A stretch of DNA of 47,396 bases from Thermoplasmata archaeon (GTDB taxonomy: Archaea > Thermoplasmatota > Thermoplasmata > GCA-020350865): assembly GCA_020348445.1 (NCBI GenBank), contig CP070751.1:3318841-3366236 (forward strand), read 5' to 3'. The notes beneath the pieces were generated by a model. That model did no database searches and was not told where the DNA came from. It worked only from the letters and a program-made list of their open reading frames with translations. The position numbers were made by a program, and so were the translations under genes. This document shows, piece after piece, positions 31,627 to 41,300 of the stretch. The first letter of the stretch is position 1, and each line of letters begins with the position of its first letter.

Positions 31627-32634
31627 TTATCTTTGTCCCATCTCCCATGCTCTTAGGTCCCTGGGATAGCAGGCAGATTCCCTTCCCTGTCTCTCTACAA
31701 ATATTAGTCCCGCTTGATCCAGGATGTTCACGTGATAATTTACTACCTTTCTTGAAACACTTATCCTCTCGGCGATCTTGCTCTGGGATATACCCTGGTT
31801 CTCCTTTATGACACTGAGTATCGATTCCTGGATATCGGACAAAAAGAACCGCATATCTGTTTTCGGTCCTTTTGTGTAGAACCGCCTGTACATTCCGTCT
31901 TGCCGCGACCTGATATACTGTGCTTTTTCCAGACGATTCAAATGATAGGAGAGCACCCCCATTGGTAAATTAAGTTCATTTAGAATTCCGCGGTAATGCA
32001 TTCCGGGATTTTCATTGACATAATCAAAGATTCGCTTTCTTACAGCATTTTTCAGCATGTTCTCCCGCTTGATCTTAGAGTACATTATTAATGATAATAA
32101 GATGGCTATGATAATGACAAAAAAAGTCTGAAAGAATAAGGAAAAATGAAATGCCCCTTCACCTTTTTCATCATCACCAGGACCAGTCCCGCCCCCGTCC
32201 CTGTCTCCGTCTCCATCCCATCCTCCACCATCTCCATTTCCATCTCCCCCATCCTCATAAATTGGAACAAGATCCACATCCAGCAGTACTGCATCTTCTC
32301 CTCCAAATGTTTGACTTTGTATCTCGACTTCGTGATATTGGGCAAGATATCCTTCAGCAGAAATGGTCACAGTATAGGTACCAGCGTCTAGACCAGTTAC
32401 ATTATAGTATCCATCAGATGCGGTTACGGTTGTAGCAATCACATCTCCAGTTTCGGAGGAAGCTATAGACACAGAGGCATTGGCAATGGGTTCACCTGTG
32501 TTTCTATCTATAACAGTACCACAAATGGAGCCCCCTTGAGCACTGACAGAACCAATGAATAAAAATAGTAATATAAAACAAATACCTAGGAAGATTATAA
32601 TATTTGCAGTTAACCTATTTAAACGCTTTTTCAT
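31627..32634 (-). CDS. Transmembrane one-component regulator: extracellular domain, TM, tandem winged helices
   Basis: A 335-residue protein in four parts: signal segment (13-32); extracellular carboxypeptidase-regulatory-like domain (about 35-125, I-C-G-T-V-I-D-R-N-T-G-E-P-I-A-N-A-S); Gly/Asp-rich linker (128-156); single membrane helix (about 166-186); then cytoplasmic tandem winged-helix domains, the first about 190-255 (M-H-Y-R-G-I-L-N-E-L-N-L-P-M-G-V-L-S-Y-H), the second about 262-325 (I-S-Q-S-K-I-A-E-R-I-S-V-S-R-K-V-V-N-Y-H). This layout predicts direct signalling from outside the cell to DNA without a kinase. Neighbouring genes encode surface proteins, the natural regulon guess. Confidence 0.85.
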   Translation of the reverse strand: MKKRLNRLTANIIIFLGICFILLFLFIGSVSAQGGSICGTVIDRNTGEPIANASVSIASSETGDVIATTVTASDGYYNVTGLDAGTYTVTISAEGYLAQYHEVEIQSQTFGGEDAVLLDVDLVPIYEDGGDGNGDGGGWDGDGDRDGGGTGPGDDEKGEGAFHFSLFFQTFFVIIIAILLSLIMYSKIKRENMLKNAVRKRIFDYVNENPGMHYRGILNELNLPMGVLSYHLNRLEKAQYIRSRQDGMYRRFYTKGPKTDMRFFLSDIQESILSVIKENQGISQSKIAERISVSRKVVNYHVNILDQAGLIFVERQGRESACYPRDLRAWEMGQR

Positions 32635-32720
32635 GGAAATTCTTCCTGATATAGATTAATATATATTAAATACCTTATTAAATATAATTGGAACACTTTT
32701 TGGACAGTTTTTATTAGTAT

Positions 32721-33416
32721 CTAACCTTTAATCTCGATTTTTATGTCTTTTGGTTCCTCAACTCCTTTTAAAGAGGAAACCATACCCGCAATAGTCCCAG
32801 CCACCATCTCCTTGGCAAATTTGCCCAATGGGATTTCATTTCCGCCTACTTCCAAAGAAACCCTCTTTTCAGAAAAATAATAGCAGTCTTCAAATGTGTT
32901 TTCGTCATTTCTTATTCCCCCAGCTAGCTGTTTACAGGTATCCATACCACACTTTCCGCAATCAAGGCCCGGAAGCTGTTTAAGAACCCTTTCCTCCTCA
33001 ATACCTTCAAATGCAAATCCAAGTATCTTATCAAAATTATCCTTGTACCTCAGCACGGTGTTTGGCTTTTCTTCAATTTCGCCCACTGCAACCTTGGGGC
33101 TGTCATCCTCCCAGTATCCCTCAACCAGAACAATATCCAGTCCTGCCATGCCTTCAATTATGGCTGTAACTTCCGAAGGAGACATTGAATAATTCACCAG
33201 AAATGCAACCTCATCTTCTGATCGTGCAACCACGACTTGGGCTCCTGCTTGTGTGTGCTCCCATGTGTCTTTACCCTCGGTATCAATGGTGAATCCCTTT
33301 TGATGTATGTTTTTTATAGAGCCTACTTTGTAGCCTTTCTTCTTCAACTCGCCAATCAACCTCGAAATCAAGGAGGTTTTCCCTGATTTTGATTTACCAT
33401 AGATTCCCAGTATCAT
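32721..33416 (-). CDS. mobB: MobB-like P-loop protein with C-terminal [4Fe-4S] domain
   Basis: A 231-residue protein. The MobB-type P-loop G-K-S-K-S-G-K-T-S is at 7-15; MobB binds GTP and aids formation of molybdopterin nucleotide cofactor. After the MobB domain comes a C-x2-C-x4-C...C segment (C153, C156, C161, C178; L-D-C-G-K-C-G-M-D-T-C) of the FeS type seen in RnfB and CdhD-like proteins. It lies 11 bp after moeA in the same operon. The cofactor is likely for the AOR systems in this window and other Mo/W enzymes. Confidence 0.88.
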   Translation of the reverse strand: MILGIYGKSKSGKTSLISRLIGELKKKGYKVGSIKNIHQKGFTIDTEGKDTWEHTQAGAQVVVARSEDEVAFLVNYSMSPSEVTAIIEGMAGLDIVLVEGYWEDDSPKVAVGEIEEKPNTVLRYKDNFDKILGFAFEGIEEERVLKQLPGLDCGKCGMDTCKQLAGGIRNDENTFEDCYYFSEKRVSLEVGGNEIPLGKFAKEMVAGTIAGMVSSLKGVEEPKDIKIEIKG

Positions 33417-33427
33417 AAAAGCACCAC

Positions 33428-34633
33428 CTAAAAAAGTACAACCTCGACTGAATCTCCCTTCTCAACAAGATCCACATTTGCAGGTATCTCAACAAAGCCC
33501 ACTGCCTCTGCCATGCTGGTTATGGCACCTGATTCCTTGAATACAGGAATGGCTTCCCCATTCTCTAACCTCACAGTCAAGAACTGCTGCCTTCCAAGGG
33601 TGGATACAACCCTCCGGGAAATCTTGGCCTTGACTTTTTGTCTCTGAATTGCAGGAAGGTGAGCAAGTTTTCTTATCATAGGCGCCATGAATACATATCC
33701 GTCAATGAGGCAGGCGGTGGGATAACCTGGTGTTCCGAGAACCAGCTTCTTTTCCACCTGGCCCAGTAAAAGTGGTTTTCCAGGCTTGACCTGAACTCCG
33801 TGAAACAGTATCTCTCCAAGTTCCTCTACAACATCTACCAATACATCCCTTTCTCCCACAGAGCTTCCGCCACTTAAAACAACAAAATCATTTGAGAGTG
33901 CCTTTTTAATTGCCGATTTAAGTGAATCTTGTGTATCCTCCACAATGCCCATCCGCATGGGAATAGCACCATTTTCTTTTGCTATTGCTGAAAGTGCATA
34001 GGAATTGGAATTGAAAACCTGGCCATCCTTTAAATCATCTCCCACCTCTGCTACCTCGTTTCCTGTGGGGATTATGGCAACCTTTGGTTTTTCATATACC
34101 TTGACATATTCTAAACCTAGTGAGGTCAGAACTCCGATTTTACCTGGACCTAAAACTTCATTCTCATTTAAAACCATCTCTCCCTCTGAGATGTCTGAGC
34201 CTGAAAGTGACATATTGGCCTGGGGATAAACAGGTTTGAATACCTTTACTTCATGGTTTTCTCTTTCTGTATCCTCGATCATGACAACAGAATCTGCACC
34301 CTTGGGGATCTTGGCCCCAGTTGCTATTTCCACACACTGCCCCTGGTTAACCTCCACATTCAAAACCTCACCTGCATGAACTGAGCCCACAAGTTTCAAA
34401 ACCTTGGGATCAAACCGCCCAGAACCAAAGGTATCAGATGCCAAAACAGCATAACCATCCATTGCAGCCCTATCAAATGGCGGGACTGCCATTTGTGCTT
34501 GAATACCTGTTGCTAGAACCCTGTTGATTGAATCCTGAACTTTAACCTTCTCTGTCCTGGAAATTGGATTTATTGCGTCCAAGGCGATCTTTTGAGCCTC
34601 CTCAAATGATATCAGCGATTTAAATGGCCTCAT
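33428..34633 (-). CDS. moeA: MoeA, molybdenum/tungsten insertion enzyme
   Basis: A 401-residue MoeA. Hallmarks are P-P-F-D-R-A-A-M-D-G-Y-A near the start, S-G-G-S-S-V-G-E-R-D-V-L in the molybdotransferase domain, and V-K-P-G-K-P-L-L-L-G with G-T-P-G-Y-P near the active site. It inserts the metal into adenylylated molybdopterin. Length is normal. Cotranscribed with the MobB gene. It links to the two AOR operons through cofactor supply, though the distance (15 kb) means this is functional inference, not operon evidence. Confidence 0.95.
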   Translation of the reverse strand: MRPFKSLISFEEAQKIALDAINPISRTEKVKVQDSINRVLATGIQAQMAVPPFDRAAMDGYAVLASDTFGSGRFDPKVLKLVGSVHAGEVLNVEVNQGQCVEIATGAKIPKGADSVVMIEDTERENHEVKVFKPVYPQANMSLSGSDISEGEMVLNENEVLGPGKIGVLTSLGLEYVKVYEKPKVAIIPTGNEVAEVGDDLKDGQVFNSNSYALSAIAKENGAIPMRMGIVEDTQDSLKSAIKKALSNDFVVLSGGSSVGERDVLVDVVEELGEILFHGVQVKPGKPLLLGQVEKKLVLGTPGYPTACLIDGYVFMAPMIRKLAHLPAIQRQKVKAKISRRVVSTLGRQQFLTVRLENGEAIPVFKESGAITSMAEAVGFVEIPANVDLVEKGDSVEVVLF

Positions 34634-34665
34634 TGTTCTTCACTTCCTCCTTTTACATCCACAAA

Positions 34666-36072
34666 TCATTTTTCAGCAAGGTATAATGCATAGCTTCCGA
34701 ATATCCTACCCCCCACAGATATAGACTCGGCGTTTACATGATCTATGTTATCCAAATAAGTATGATACTCCCAGCTCCCAGATCCCCAGCAGGCTGCAGC
34801 TTTGATATCGTTTCTAGCAAATATCAACTGGTCGCTTCCCCCGCTTTTTAGATCATTGTATTCGATTTGAATGTTGTATTTTTTGAGTTCCTTGTATTTA
34901 TTCAGCAGCTGACCCGCAATGTTCTCCATGTGATCAATTGACTTATTGTCGGAAACTGACAAGGGAAGGGAATTCCCCCGCTCCAAATCAACATTGTTCA
35001 TGTCAAAATTCAGATACATCTTGCAGTTTTTAAGAATATCATCTCTATGCTTTTCAACGTACATAATTGATCCGAACAATCCTTCCTCCTCACCGCCCCA
35101 TGTCACAAGTCGTATCGTCCTTTTGGGCTCGTACTTTGCTAGTTGTCTTGCAAGCTCGATTACAGTGACTGTGCCAACTGTGTTATCTATTGCACCTGGA
35201 CCATTGTAGACTGTGTCATGATGCGCGCCCAGCATGACATACTCATTGGGTTTTTCTGATCCCAAAACATCCCCCACAACCACCCACAGATCCCTTTCCT
35301 CCACTGTGACATCGAAATCCACTCTTAGCTTATAATTCGAGTTTATACTTTCCTTTAACTCGTTCCCAACATCATTGGACACCATGAAAAATGGAATGTC
35401 AGGATAACTTGATTCATCATCTGGTAAACCTGTTGACTTGGAAATGGGAATATACCCCAGCTTCTCTGTAAAGCGTGTATTGTGAAGAATCAACGCAGCT
35501 ACACCGCAATCTTCAGCCCTAAAGAAAAGCTCTGTGTTCGAGGCTGCATTCTCGTCCTGCGAGACTATTGCTGCCTTGCCTTGTGCTTCCTCGAAGAGTA
35601 AATCGTCCTTTCCATCACCAACATCCACTATTTCCAGATCATCATTAAAATCTGACCAAATATAAGAACCAGAATAGCCTTGAGCCACAAAATCTATGGT
35701 GTGTGCATATTGTATTGGATCCTCGAATCTGCTGGGCAGATTTCCCAAGGGTCCATATGGCACTAGGGAAACACTGGCGCTGTTTACCTCATAAAGAAGA
35801 GCAGAAAAACTCTCCAAATGAACGTTGGAAAGCCCTGCCTCTTGAAATTGGTTTTTTATGTACATGGCACCTTGGTATTCATTATCTGTTCCTGCCAATC
35901 TAGGTCCAATTGATGTCAGATAATCACAGTCATTATAAGCCCTTTGATAATCGAATCCTACTATGGTATAGTTTGTCGCCTCTTGGGCCTGTTTAAGTGC
36001 ATATACACCAACTGCGGCGATGATGACAACGATTACCAGAAATAGCACAAATAACTTGATTTTCTTGGACAT
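34666..36072 (-). CDS. Membrane-anchored M28 zinc peptidase with PA domain
   Basis: A 468-residue protein with an N-terminal hydrophobic anchor (8-28), a protease-associated (PA) insert at about 125-240 and an M28 catalytic domain. Zinc ligands fit the family: H284-x-D286 region in G-A-H-H-D-T, D296 in A-I-D-N-T, the E-E pair in G-G-E-E-E-G-L-F (328-330), D357, and the C-terminal His in Y-H-T-Y-L-D-N-I-D-H. Likely an aminopeptidase acting outside the cell on peptides. The role in nutrition is inferred. The start at ATG 36072 is fixed by the membrane segment following. Confidence 0.92.
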   Translation of the reverse strand: MSKKIKLFVLFLVIVVIIAAVGVYALKQAQEATNYTIVGFDYQRAYNDCDYLTSIGPRLAGTDNEYQGAMYIKNQFQEAGLSNVHLESFSALLYEVNSASVSLVPYGPLGNLPSRFEDPIQYAHTIDFVAQGYSGSYIWSDFNDDLEIVDVGDGKDDLLFEEAQGKAAIVSQDENAASNTELFFRAEDCGVAALILHNTRFTEKLGYIPISKSTGLPDDESSYPDIPFFMVSNDVGNELKESINSNYKLRVDFDVTVEERDLWVVVGDVLGSEKPNEYVMLGAHHDTVYNGPGAIDNTVGTVTVIELARQLAKYEPKRTIRLVTWGGEEEGLFGSIMYVEKHRDDILKNCKMYLNFDMNNVDLERGNSLPLSVSDNKSIDHMENIAGQLLNKYKELKKYNIQIEYNDLKSGGSDQLIFARNDIKAAACWGSGSWEYHTYLDNIDHVNAESISVGGRIFGSYALYLAEK

Positions 36073-36164
36073 ACCAGATAAGATATATTTTTTGGGGTAT
36101 AAATTGTTACCCCTTAGGGCATAAAATGTAATAGGAATTCCCGTGGATATCCCACGATATCTTT

Positions 36165-36731
36165 ATGTACGAGGAATATGATAATAGACCTGGCGAGACA
36201 ATGGATGAGAAAGGAAGGCTCCTGTACGAGGAGGATATTAAGAAGAGAAGGGCCCAGGCTGAACTCAATCCAAATCACATAATCATTGTTGTATCCCTAC
36301 TTTTTTTGATCTTGACATGGGCGGTGTATGGTGTAAAGGCATGGCAGGGCGTAACTGTTCAATGGCTGGCTGTGGGGCTTTTGATTTCCATTATCGTTAC
36401 CCTCATCTTGTTCTATTTCCTTGATAGATTTATAAGAGAGGAGCTCACAAAGTATCTTCCCATCAAGGTGTATGAGAAGGGAATACTCATGCCCACCACT
36501 CCAATTGACAGGATTTTATGGAGAAAGAAGCCATTTATCCATATCAACGAACTTGGCAGCATCAGACTCGTTCGTGCCCACAAACCACAGCAGAAGGATT
36601 GGCTCATCGCCCAAACGAGCAGGAGACAAAATTACCCGAAAAGATATGATCGCAACTCAAAAGAGGTGGAAAACATCCTCAATGTTGTACGCAAAACCTT
36701 TGGGCAGGTAAAAGTCGAGATCAGTGAGTGA
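36165..36731 (+). CDS. Two-TM membrane protein of unknown function
   Basis: A 188-residue protein: charged N-terminus, two membrane helices at about 38-58 and 66-86 in a hairpin, then a C-terminal cytoplasmic domain of about 100 residues (T-K-Y-L-P-I-K-V-Y-E-K-G-I-L-M-P onward) that looks like a PH-type beta domain. This resembles small bacterial/archaeal membrane proteins with bPH-like domains, but the family is not certain. It is divergent from the peptidase gene. No ribosome binding site is clear before ATG 36165, so a leaderless transcript is possible. Confidence 0.65.
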   Translation: MYEEYDNRPGETMDEKGRLLYEEDIKKRRAQAELNPNHIIIVVSLLFLILTWAVYGVKAWQGVTVQWLAVGLLISIIVTLILFYFLDRFIREELTKYLPIKVYEKGILMPTTPIDRILWRKKPFIHINELGSIRLVRAHKPQQKDWLIAQTSRRQNYPKRYDRNSKEVENILNVVRKTFGQVKVEISE

Positions 36732-36811
36732 GAAGAGTAAAAGATTTTGGGGAGAATAAGTTTATTTCTGTTGGTATAATGTACACCTCAATTCCATTAA
36801 AACATCCTTTT

Positions 36812-37492
36812 CTAAGTGGTCCTATTATTTCCTTCTTCTCCCATTATCTCCTTTAATTTCTCCTTTTGATCCTCAGATAGTCTCTCGATTTGTTTTTTTG
36901 ATTGCTCCATCAGAAATTTGAGAGCAAGTCCGTTAATTACAGGTAAAAGCATTGCAGTTGAAATCCTTGCCTCAAAATCCTCCTTTGCATCACATCTTGC
37001 TTTCTTTAAAGTTTCCTCGCTCATCTTTCCGCATCCGATTCCAGGACAGCTTTTATCCTTGAGAAAATATTTATCACCATCGTATCCCAGAGGGAAGGAT
37101 TTGCAGTAAAGTGGTATGGAAAAGTAGATGTTGCATATCTTGTTTTGCTCATCATATAAGGGGCAGCCTTCTTCTGCTTTCCCCTCCTCGGTTTCGGGTT
37201 TCTTCAACGATATTTGTACGTGATCGTTGTTTTTGATCTCTATTTCAAGGAATTGATAAACAGAAGGAAGTGTCATATCTTCGTTCCACCGGGATAGATC
37301 AGCCATACTGATGATCACTGCCTCCTTTTTCTCACAGCACTTACCGCACTTCTGACACTCAAAAACGTATTTTCCACGGTCTTTCTTCGTCTTTTTAGTT
37401 TCCATCTCTTCATCTGTTTTGGCTTCTGATTCGTCTTTTGGCTCATCTTTCTCTGTCTCATTTTCAGAAGGAGTTTCCTTTATCAATTTCAT
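36812..37492 (-). CDS. YkgJ-type Cys-cluster protein
   Basis: A 226-residue protein of the YkgJ/UPF0153 family. Its N-terminal 40 residues are Glu/Lys/Thr-rich and atypical. The family signature F-E-C-Q-K-C-G-K-C-C (C46, C49, C52, C53) is followed by further cysteines (G-C-P-L-Y-D, K-I-C-N-I-Y, Y-C-K-S-F-P, S-C-P-G-I-G-C) expected to bind zinc or an Fe-S cluster. The C-terminus is helical. The function of the family is unknown; metal binding is inferred. Confidence 0.85.
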   Translation of the reverse strand: MKLIKETPSENETEKDEPKDESEAKTDEEMETKKTKKDRGKYVFECQKCGKCCEKKEAVIISMADLSRWNEDMTLPSVYQFLEIEIKNNDHVQISLKKPETEEGKAEEGCPLYDEQNKICNIYFSIPLYCKSFPLGYDGDKYFLKDKSCPGIGCGKMSEETLKKARCDAKEDFEARISTAMLLPVINGLALKFLMEQSKKQIERLSEDQKEKLKEIMGEEGNNRTT

Positions 37493-37591
37493 CCCCCAAA
37501 CTCCTCATAAATACGCTTTTTTTGATAAATATTTTACTCTATAAAATGTGGATACGCTACCCTAAGAACAAAAAATAGCTCCAAACCACCC

Positions 37592-37612
37592 AAGGCGAAT
37601 TATGGACGCCTT
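37592..37612 (-). terminator. Hairpin at the end of the two-gene unit
   Basis: AAGGCG (37592-37597) pairs with CGCCTT (37607-37612), overlapping the stop of the 54-aa ORF. On the minus strand it is followed after about 15 nt by a T-rich stretch (ATTTTTTG). Confidence 0.5.
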
Positions 37613-37775
37613 AATATCGATTACTTCGCCTCCACTGATAATAAGGCATCACGTATTTTTTGTAAACATCCTGAAGGATCAAGTACTCTCGTCTGCCGTC
37701 CTCACTCACACTGAACACCTCTGGAATATTGAGGTAATGGGCCCATCTTTGGGGCCCAAACACCCGTATTTTAAT
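37611..37775 (-). CDS. 54-aa protein, apparent ATT start
   Basis: Directly after the TAA of the preceding gene, and in the same frame, a natural-looking protein starts with ATT-AAA-ATA (read as M-K-I-R-V-F-G-P-Q-R-W) and ends at TAA 37611-37613, about 54 residues, with M-P-Y-Y-Q-W-R-R-S-N-R-Y at the end. There is no ATG, GTG or TTG before residue 5 (a GTG at 37763 is the only canonical option). GAGG lies 8 nt before the ATT. The plus-strand frame over the same DNA is a shadow. Composition favours a real gene, but no family is recognised. Confidence 0.6.
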   Translation of the reverse strand: MKIRVFGPQRWAHYLNIPEVFSVSEDGRREYLILQDVYKKYVMPYYQWRRSNRY

Positions 37776-37778
37776 TGT

Positions 37779-38072
37779 TTAAGCCTCTGCTTGTGCTTCT
37801 TCGGCTCTGACGAACTCTAGGAGATCGTAGTCGGCACGTCTTGAAATTGGTATTCCCAAGTTCTCGGCGATATTTGTTAGATCATTTATGACTCGCCTTA
37901 TGCCCTCAACGTCTTCCCCTTGGAACTCCAGCGTATCTGCAATTTCTTCCAGATCAGAAATAGTGTGGGTTTTAAGCCACCTTCGCTGTTCAGGTGTTGC
38001 ACCGCGGAGATACGGGTTCATTGAATCCTTTGCACGTCTAATTTTTCTCTTTTTCACTACATTCATGGGCAT
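37779..38072 (-). CDS. Small basic protein of unknown function
   Basis: A 97-residue protein with a very basic N-terminus (K-K-R-K-I-R-R-A-K) and a helical rest rich in Glu/Asp (D-L-E-E-I-A-D-T-L-E-F-Q-G-E-D-V-E). It could be a nucleic-acid-binding protein, but no known fold is recognised. It starts at ATG 38072, or at ATG 38066, behind AGGATGGGATG. It is the first gene of a unit with the 54-aa ORF, and is divergent from the giant TPR gene; paired TGTC-n-GACA sites lie between them. Confidence 0.6.
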   Translation of the reverse strand: MPMNVVKKRKIRRAKDSMNPYLRGATPEQRRWLKTHTISDLEEIADTLEFQGEDVEGIRRVINDLTNIAENLGIPISRRADYDLLEFVRAEEAQAEA

Positions 38073-38123
38073 CCCATCCTATTGGGTTTTATTCTGCGTG
38101 CGATGCAAATGTCGCTACGTCAT

Positions 38124-38261
38124 TTGTCAGACACTTTGTCTGCTATATGCCTATATGTAAGTTATAGTATATATAATTTTTGTCGGTTTGATGAATATTC
38201 CGTGGTTTTAAAGCCAATATTAAATATATATTATGACAAATCATCGTATTTTGTCTGACAA
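38124..38261. promoter_or_regulatory. Inverted pair of TGTC-n-GACA sites in a divergent promoter
   Basis: TGTCAGACA at 38125-38133 and TGTCTGACA at 38252-38260 are reverse complements of each other, each itself near-palindromic, and a further TTTGTCTGC half site lies at 38135-38143. TATA-like stretches (AGTATATATAATTTTT at about 38165-38180 and TAAATATATATTA at 38221-38233) sit between them. Together they look like operators for the divergent basic-protein and giant-TPR genes. Confidence 0.5.
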
Positions 38262-38346
38262 GAACAATAAATATCGCTAAAAAAATAAATACCGAAGGCT
38301 TTAAAGCTTACTAAATACTATTAGATTCTTAGTTTGGTGGGGGAAA

Positions 38347-41300
38347 ATGGTGAAAAAGAAGAAGATTACAGCTGTTGCTACCAAGGAGAGATTCACCCCA
38401 AAAAGGCCAAAATATCTCCTGGAATCTGGTAATGATTGCATTCTATCTGGAAAAGAGGCCGAGGCAATCGCACACTTTCGGGAGACTATGGATTATCTTG
38501 ACTCGCATAAGGATGAATTACCCTCCCACAAAACCGATGCCCTGGAATTGTACAAAGATCTTGGCCAGGCCCTCATTAAGGTCAATAGGCTAAATGATGC
38601 CCTAAAAGTATTTGAAAAAGCTCTTCATCTCGAGCCAAGGAATGTCGATTGCTGGGCATTGCGAGGAAAGGTCTTGGTTTTGTTAACCTCAAAGATGCAC
38701 AGTGATGCTGTAAAATCATTTGATACTGCCTTGAAAATCGAGCCTAAAGACAAAAAAGCTTTGGATTTTAAAGGAGAGGCTTATGAGGGGATGAACAGGC
38801 CTGATTTGGCAAAAGAATGCTATTTATCTATATTGGAATACCATCCAAATGAGATGGAATTCTATGATAGAATCCTGAGACTCACCCCAGAGGATACAAA
38901 CATATGGGTAATGAAGGGGAAAGTCCTCTCTGAGAAAGGGAAATTTCAGGATGCACTGGAATGTTATGACCAAGCCCTAAAGATAGATACAAAGGATAAG
39001 GATATATGGGCCAAAAGAGCCGAGATTCTTGGAAAAATGGAGGATTACGATGAAGCTACTTTAAGCTTCAAGAAGGGAATAGAGTTAGATGATAAGGATA
39101 AGCTGCTTTGGAAGGGATTGGGATCTATTCTTCATTTAAATGGTTCATTAAAAGAAGCACAAGATGCATATGAAAATGCTATAAAATTGGATGAGGAAGA
39201 CATGGAGCTATGGAACAATAAGGGTTTGGTACTCTTTGAAATGGAAAAATTCGAAGAAGCTGTAAATGATTACGAAAAAGCCCTCTCATTGGCACCAGAT
39301 AATATCCCTACCCTCGAAAACAAAAAAAAGGCATTGATGGCACTTCCAATGCACGAGGATGTTTTAATAGTATGCGATAGGATCATAGAGCTCGATTCAA
39401 AGAACATCCAGGCAAAAAATGACAAAGGATCGGTATTGCTCATTTTAGGAAGGCACGAAGAGGCCATAGAGCTTTTTAATGATGTGCTGGCTTTAGAGCC
39501 AAGAGATTTGAAAACCCTCATAAACAAAAAACAAGCTTATTGGAATCTGAACCAACTAGAAGAGGTTCTTAAGACCTGCGAAACCATCTTGGAATTATTC
39601 CCCAATGAGTTGGATACATGGATTGACATGGGTTATATACAAGAAGAGCTCGGGGACAATGAACAGGCAGTTTCATCCTACGACAAAGCCTTGGAGATAG
39701 AGTCTGAGAATCTGGAAATTTTAATTAAAAAGAAGAATGTATTGAAAAAATTGGACAAATACGAGGAGATAATAAACACTTGCGAAAGAATACTGGGTAT
39801 CGAATCCAAAAATACCGAGGCTTTGGAAGACAAGGGTGCTTCACTCGTGAATCTTAAAAGAAGCGAAGAGGCAATAGATATCTTTGATACACTATTGGAA
39901 ATAAATCCTGATAACTTGAATGCACTCTTTAATAAAGGAGTTGCCTTAAGCCGCACTGGGGCCTATGAGGAAGCAGTAAAATACTATGATTATGCCTTGA
40001 AGATCAAGTCCGACAGTAAAGATATTTTTGAAAATAAGGGTGATGCCTTAAAACACCTGGAGAATTATGAGGATGCAGTAAGCTGCTATGACAAAGCACT
40101 TGCACTCGATGAGAATGATGTTAATCTATGGGACAAGAGAGGAAAGATTCTACTTGCCAAAGAGAATTACCAAGAAGTACTTGTCTCCTACGAAAAGGCA
40201 TTTGCCATAGATCCAGAAAATCCTGAATACCCTTACTTAAAAGGCTTATCTTTGGAGAAATTGGATCGTAATGAGGAGGCTCTAGAATCCTTTGATTTGG
40301 CATTAGTTCTGAATGAAAGATATGAGGATGCTTTACTTGGTAAAGGCTTAATTTTGGTGAATATGAAAAGAGATTACGAGGGCTTGGACACATTGAACAA
40401 GGTGCTTGATGTAAATTCAGAAAACTTCAAAGCCTTGGATAAAAAAAGGGAAGTTCTCAAGATCCTTGAAAATTTTAAGGAGCTTGACATAACATGCGAT
40501 AAAATTCTTGCCCTTGCCCCAAATAACGCCAGGGCATGGGAGGACAAGGCATATGCATTGACAAAGCTAGGAAAGCATGACAATGCCCTCTCGGCTTACG
40601 ATAAAGCTCTGGCCCTTGAGCCTGAGAACCTGAAAATATGGATTATGAAGAAGGATGCCTTAAAAATCCTAGGAAAAAATGAGGATGTGGTTTATACATG
40701 CGATAAGATTCTTGCGCAGGATCCAAAAAATATCGATGCACTGAGAGATTGCAGCGAGGCATTGGAAAAATTAAAAAGATACGAGAGGGCAATAAAAATA
40801 TATGATCATATTCTTGATTCTCACCCAAAAGACATAACTGCGTTTCACAACAAAGCAAGAGCCCTGGTAAAATTAAAACGATATGAGGAATCAATAAAAT
40901 GCTATGATAAAGCTTTGGATTTGGGGGATAATAAGAAGGCGCTCTTAAATGATAAAGGGATTGTACTTACAGAAATGGAAGAGTACGAAAGTGCCATTAA
41001 ATGCTTTGATTCTGCCTTGAATATAGATTCCGAAGATGACAATATCTTGACTAATAAGGCTCTCACTTTGTATAAAGCGCACATGTATGATGGGGCCTTG
41101 GAGGCATTCAACAGGGCAATAGAGCTTAATAGCGGCAAGACAGGGGACAGAAAGGGCATAAGAAAAGGCATAATCGTTGAGATAAAAATTTTCAGTGAAA
41201 TCGTAAATTACTTGGAAGAAGGGGATGAAAAGAAAAAATGTCTTTCATTTATTTCAAGTGCAAAAGAGGAATTGGATAAGGACAATTACATTGGAGCTCA

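Noticed and set aside
37738..37758. TGGGCCC...GGGCCCA hairpin as a terminator
   Set aside because: It lies inside the 54-aa ORF near its 5' end, so the symmetry is within coding sequence and there is no T-run after it.
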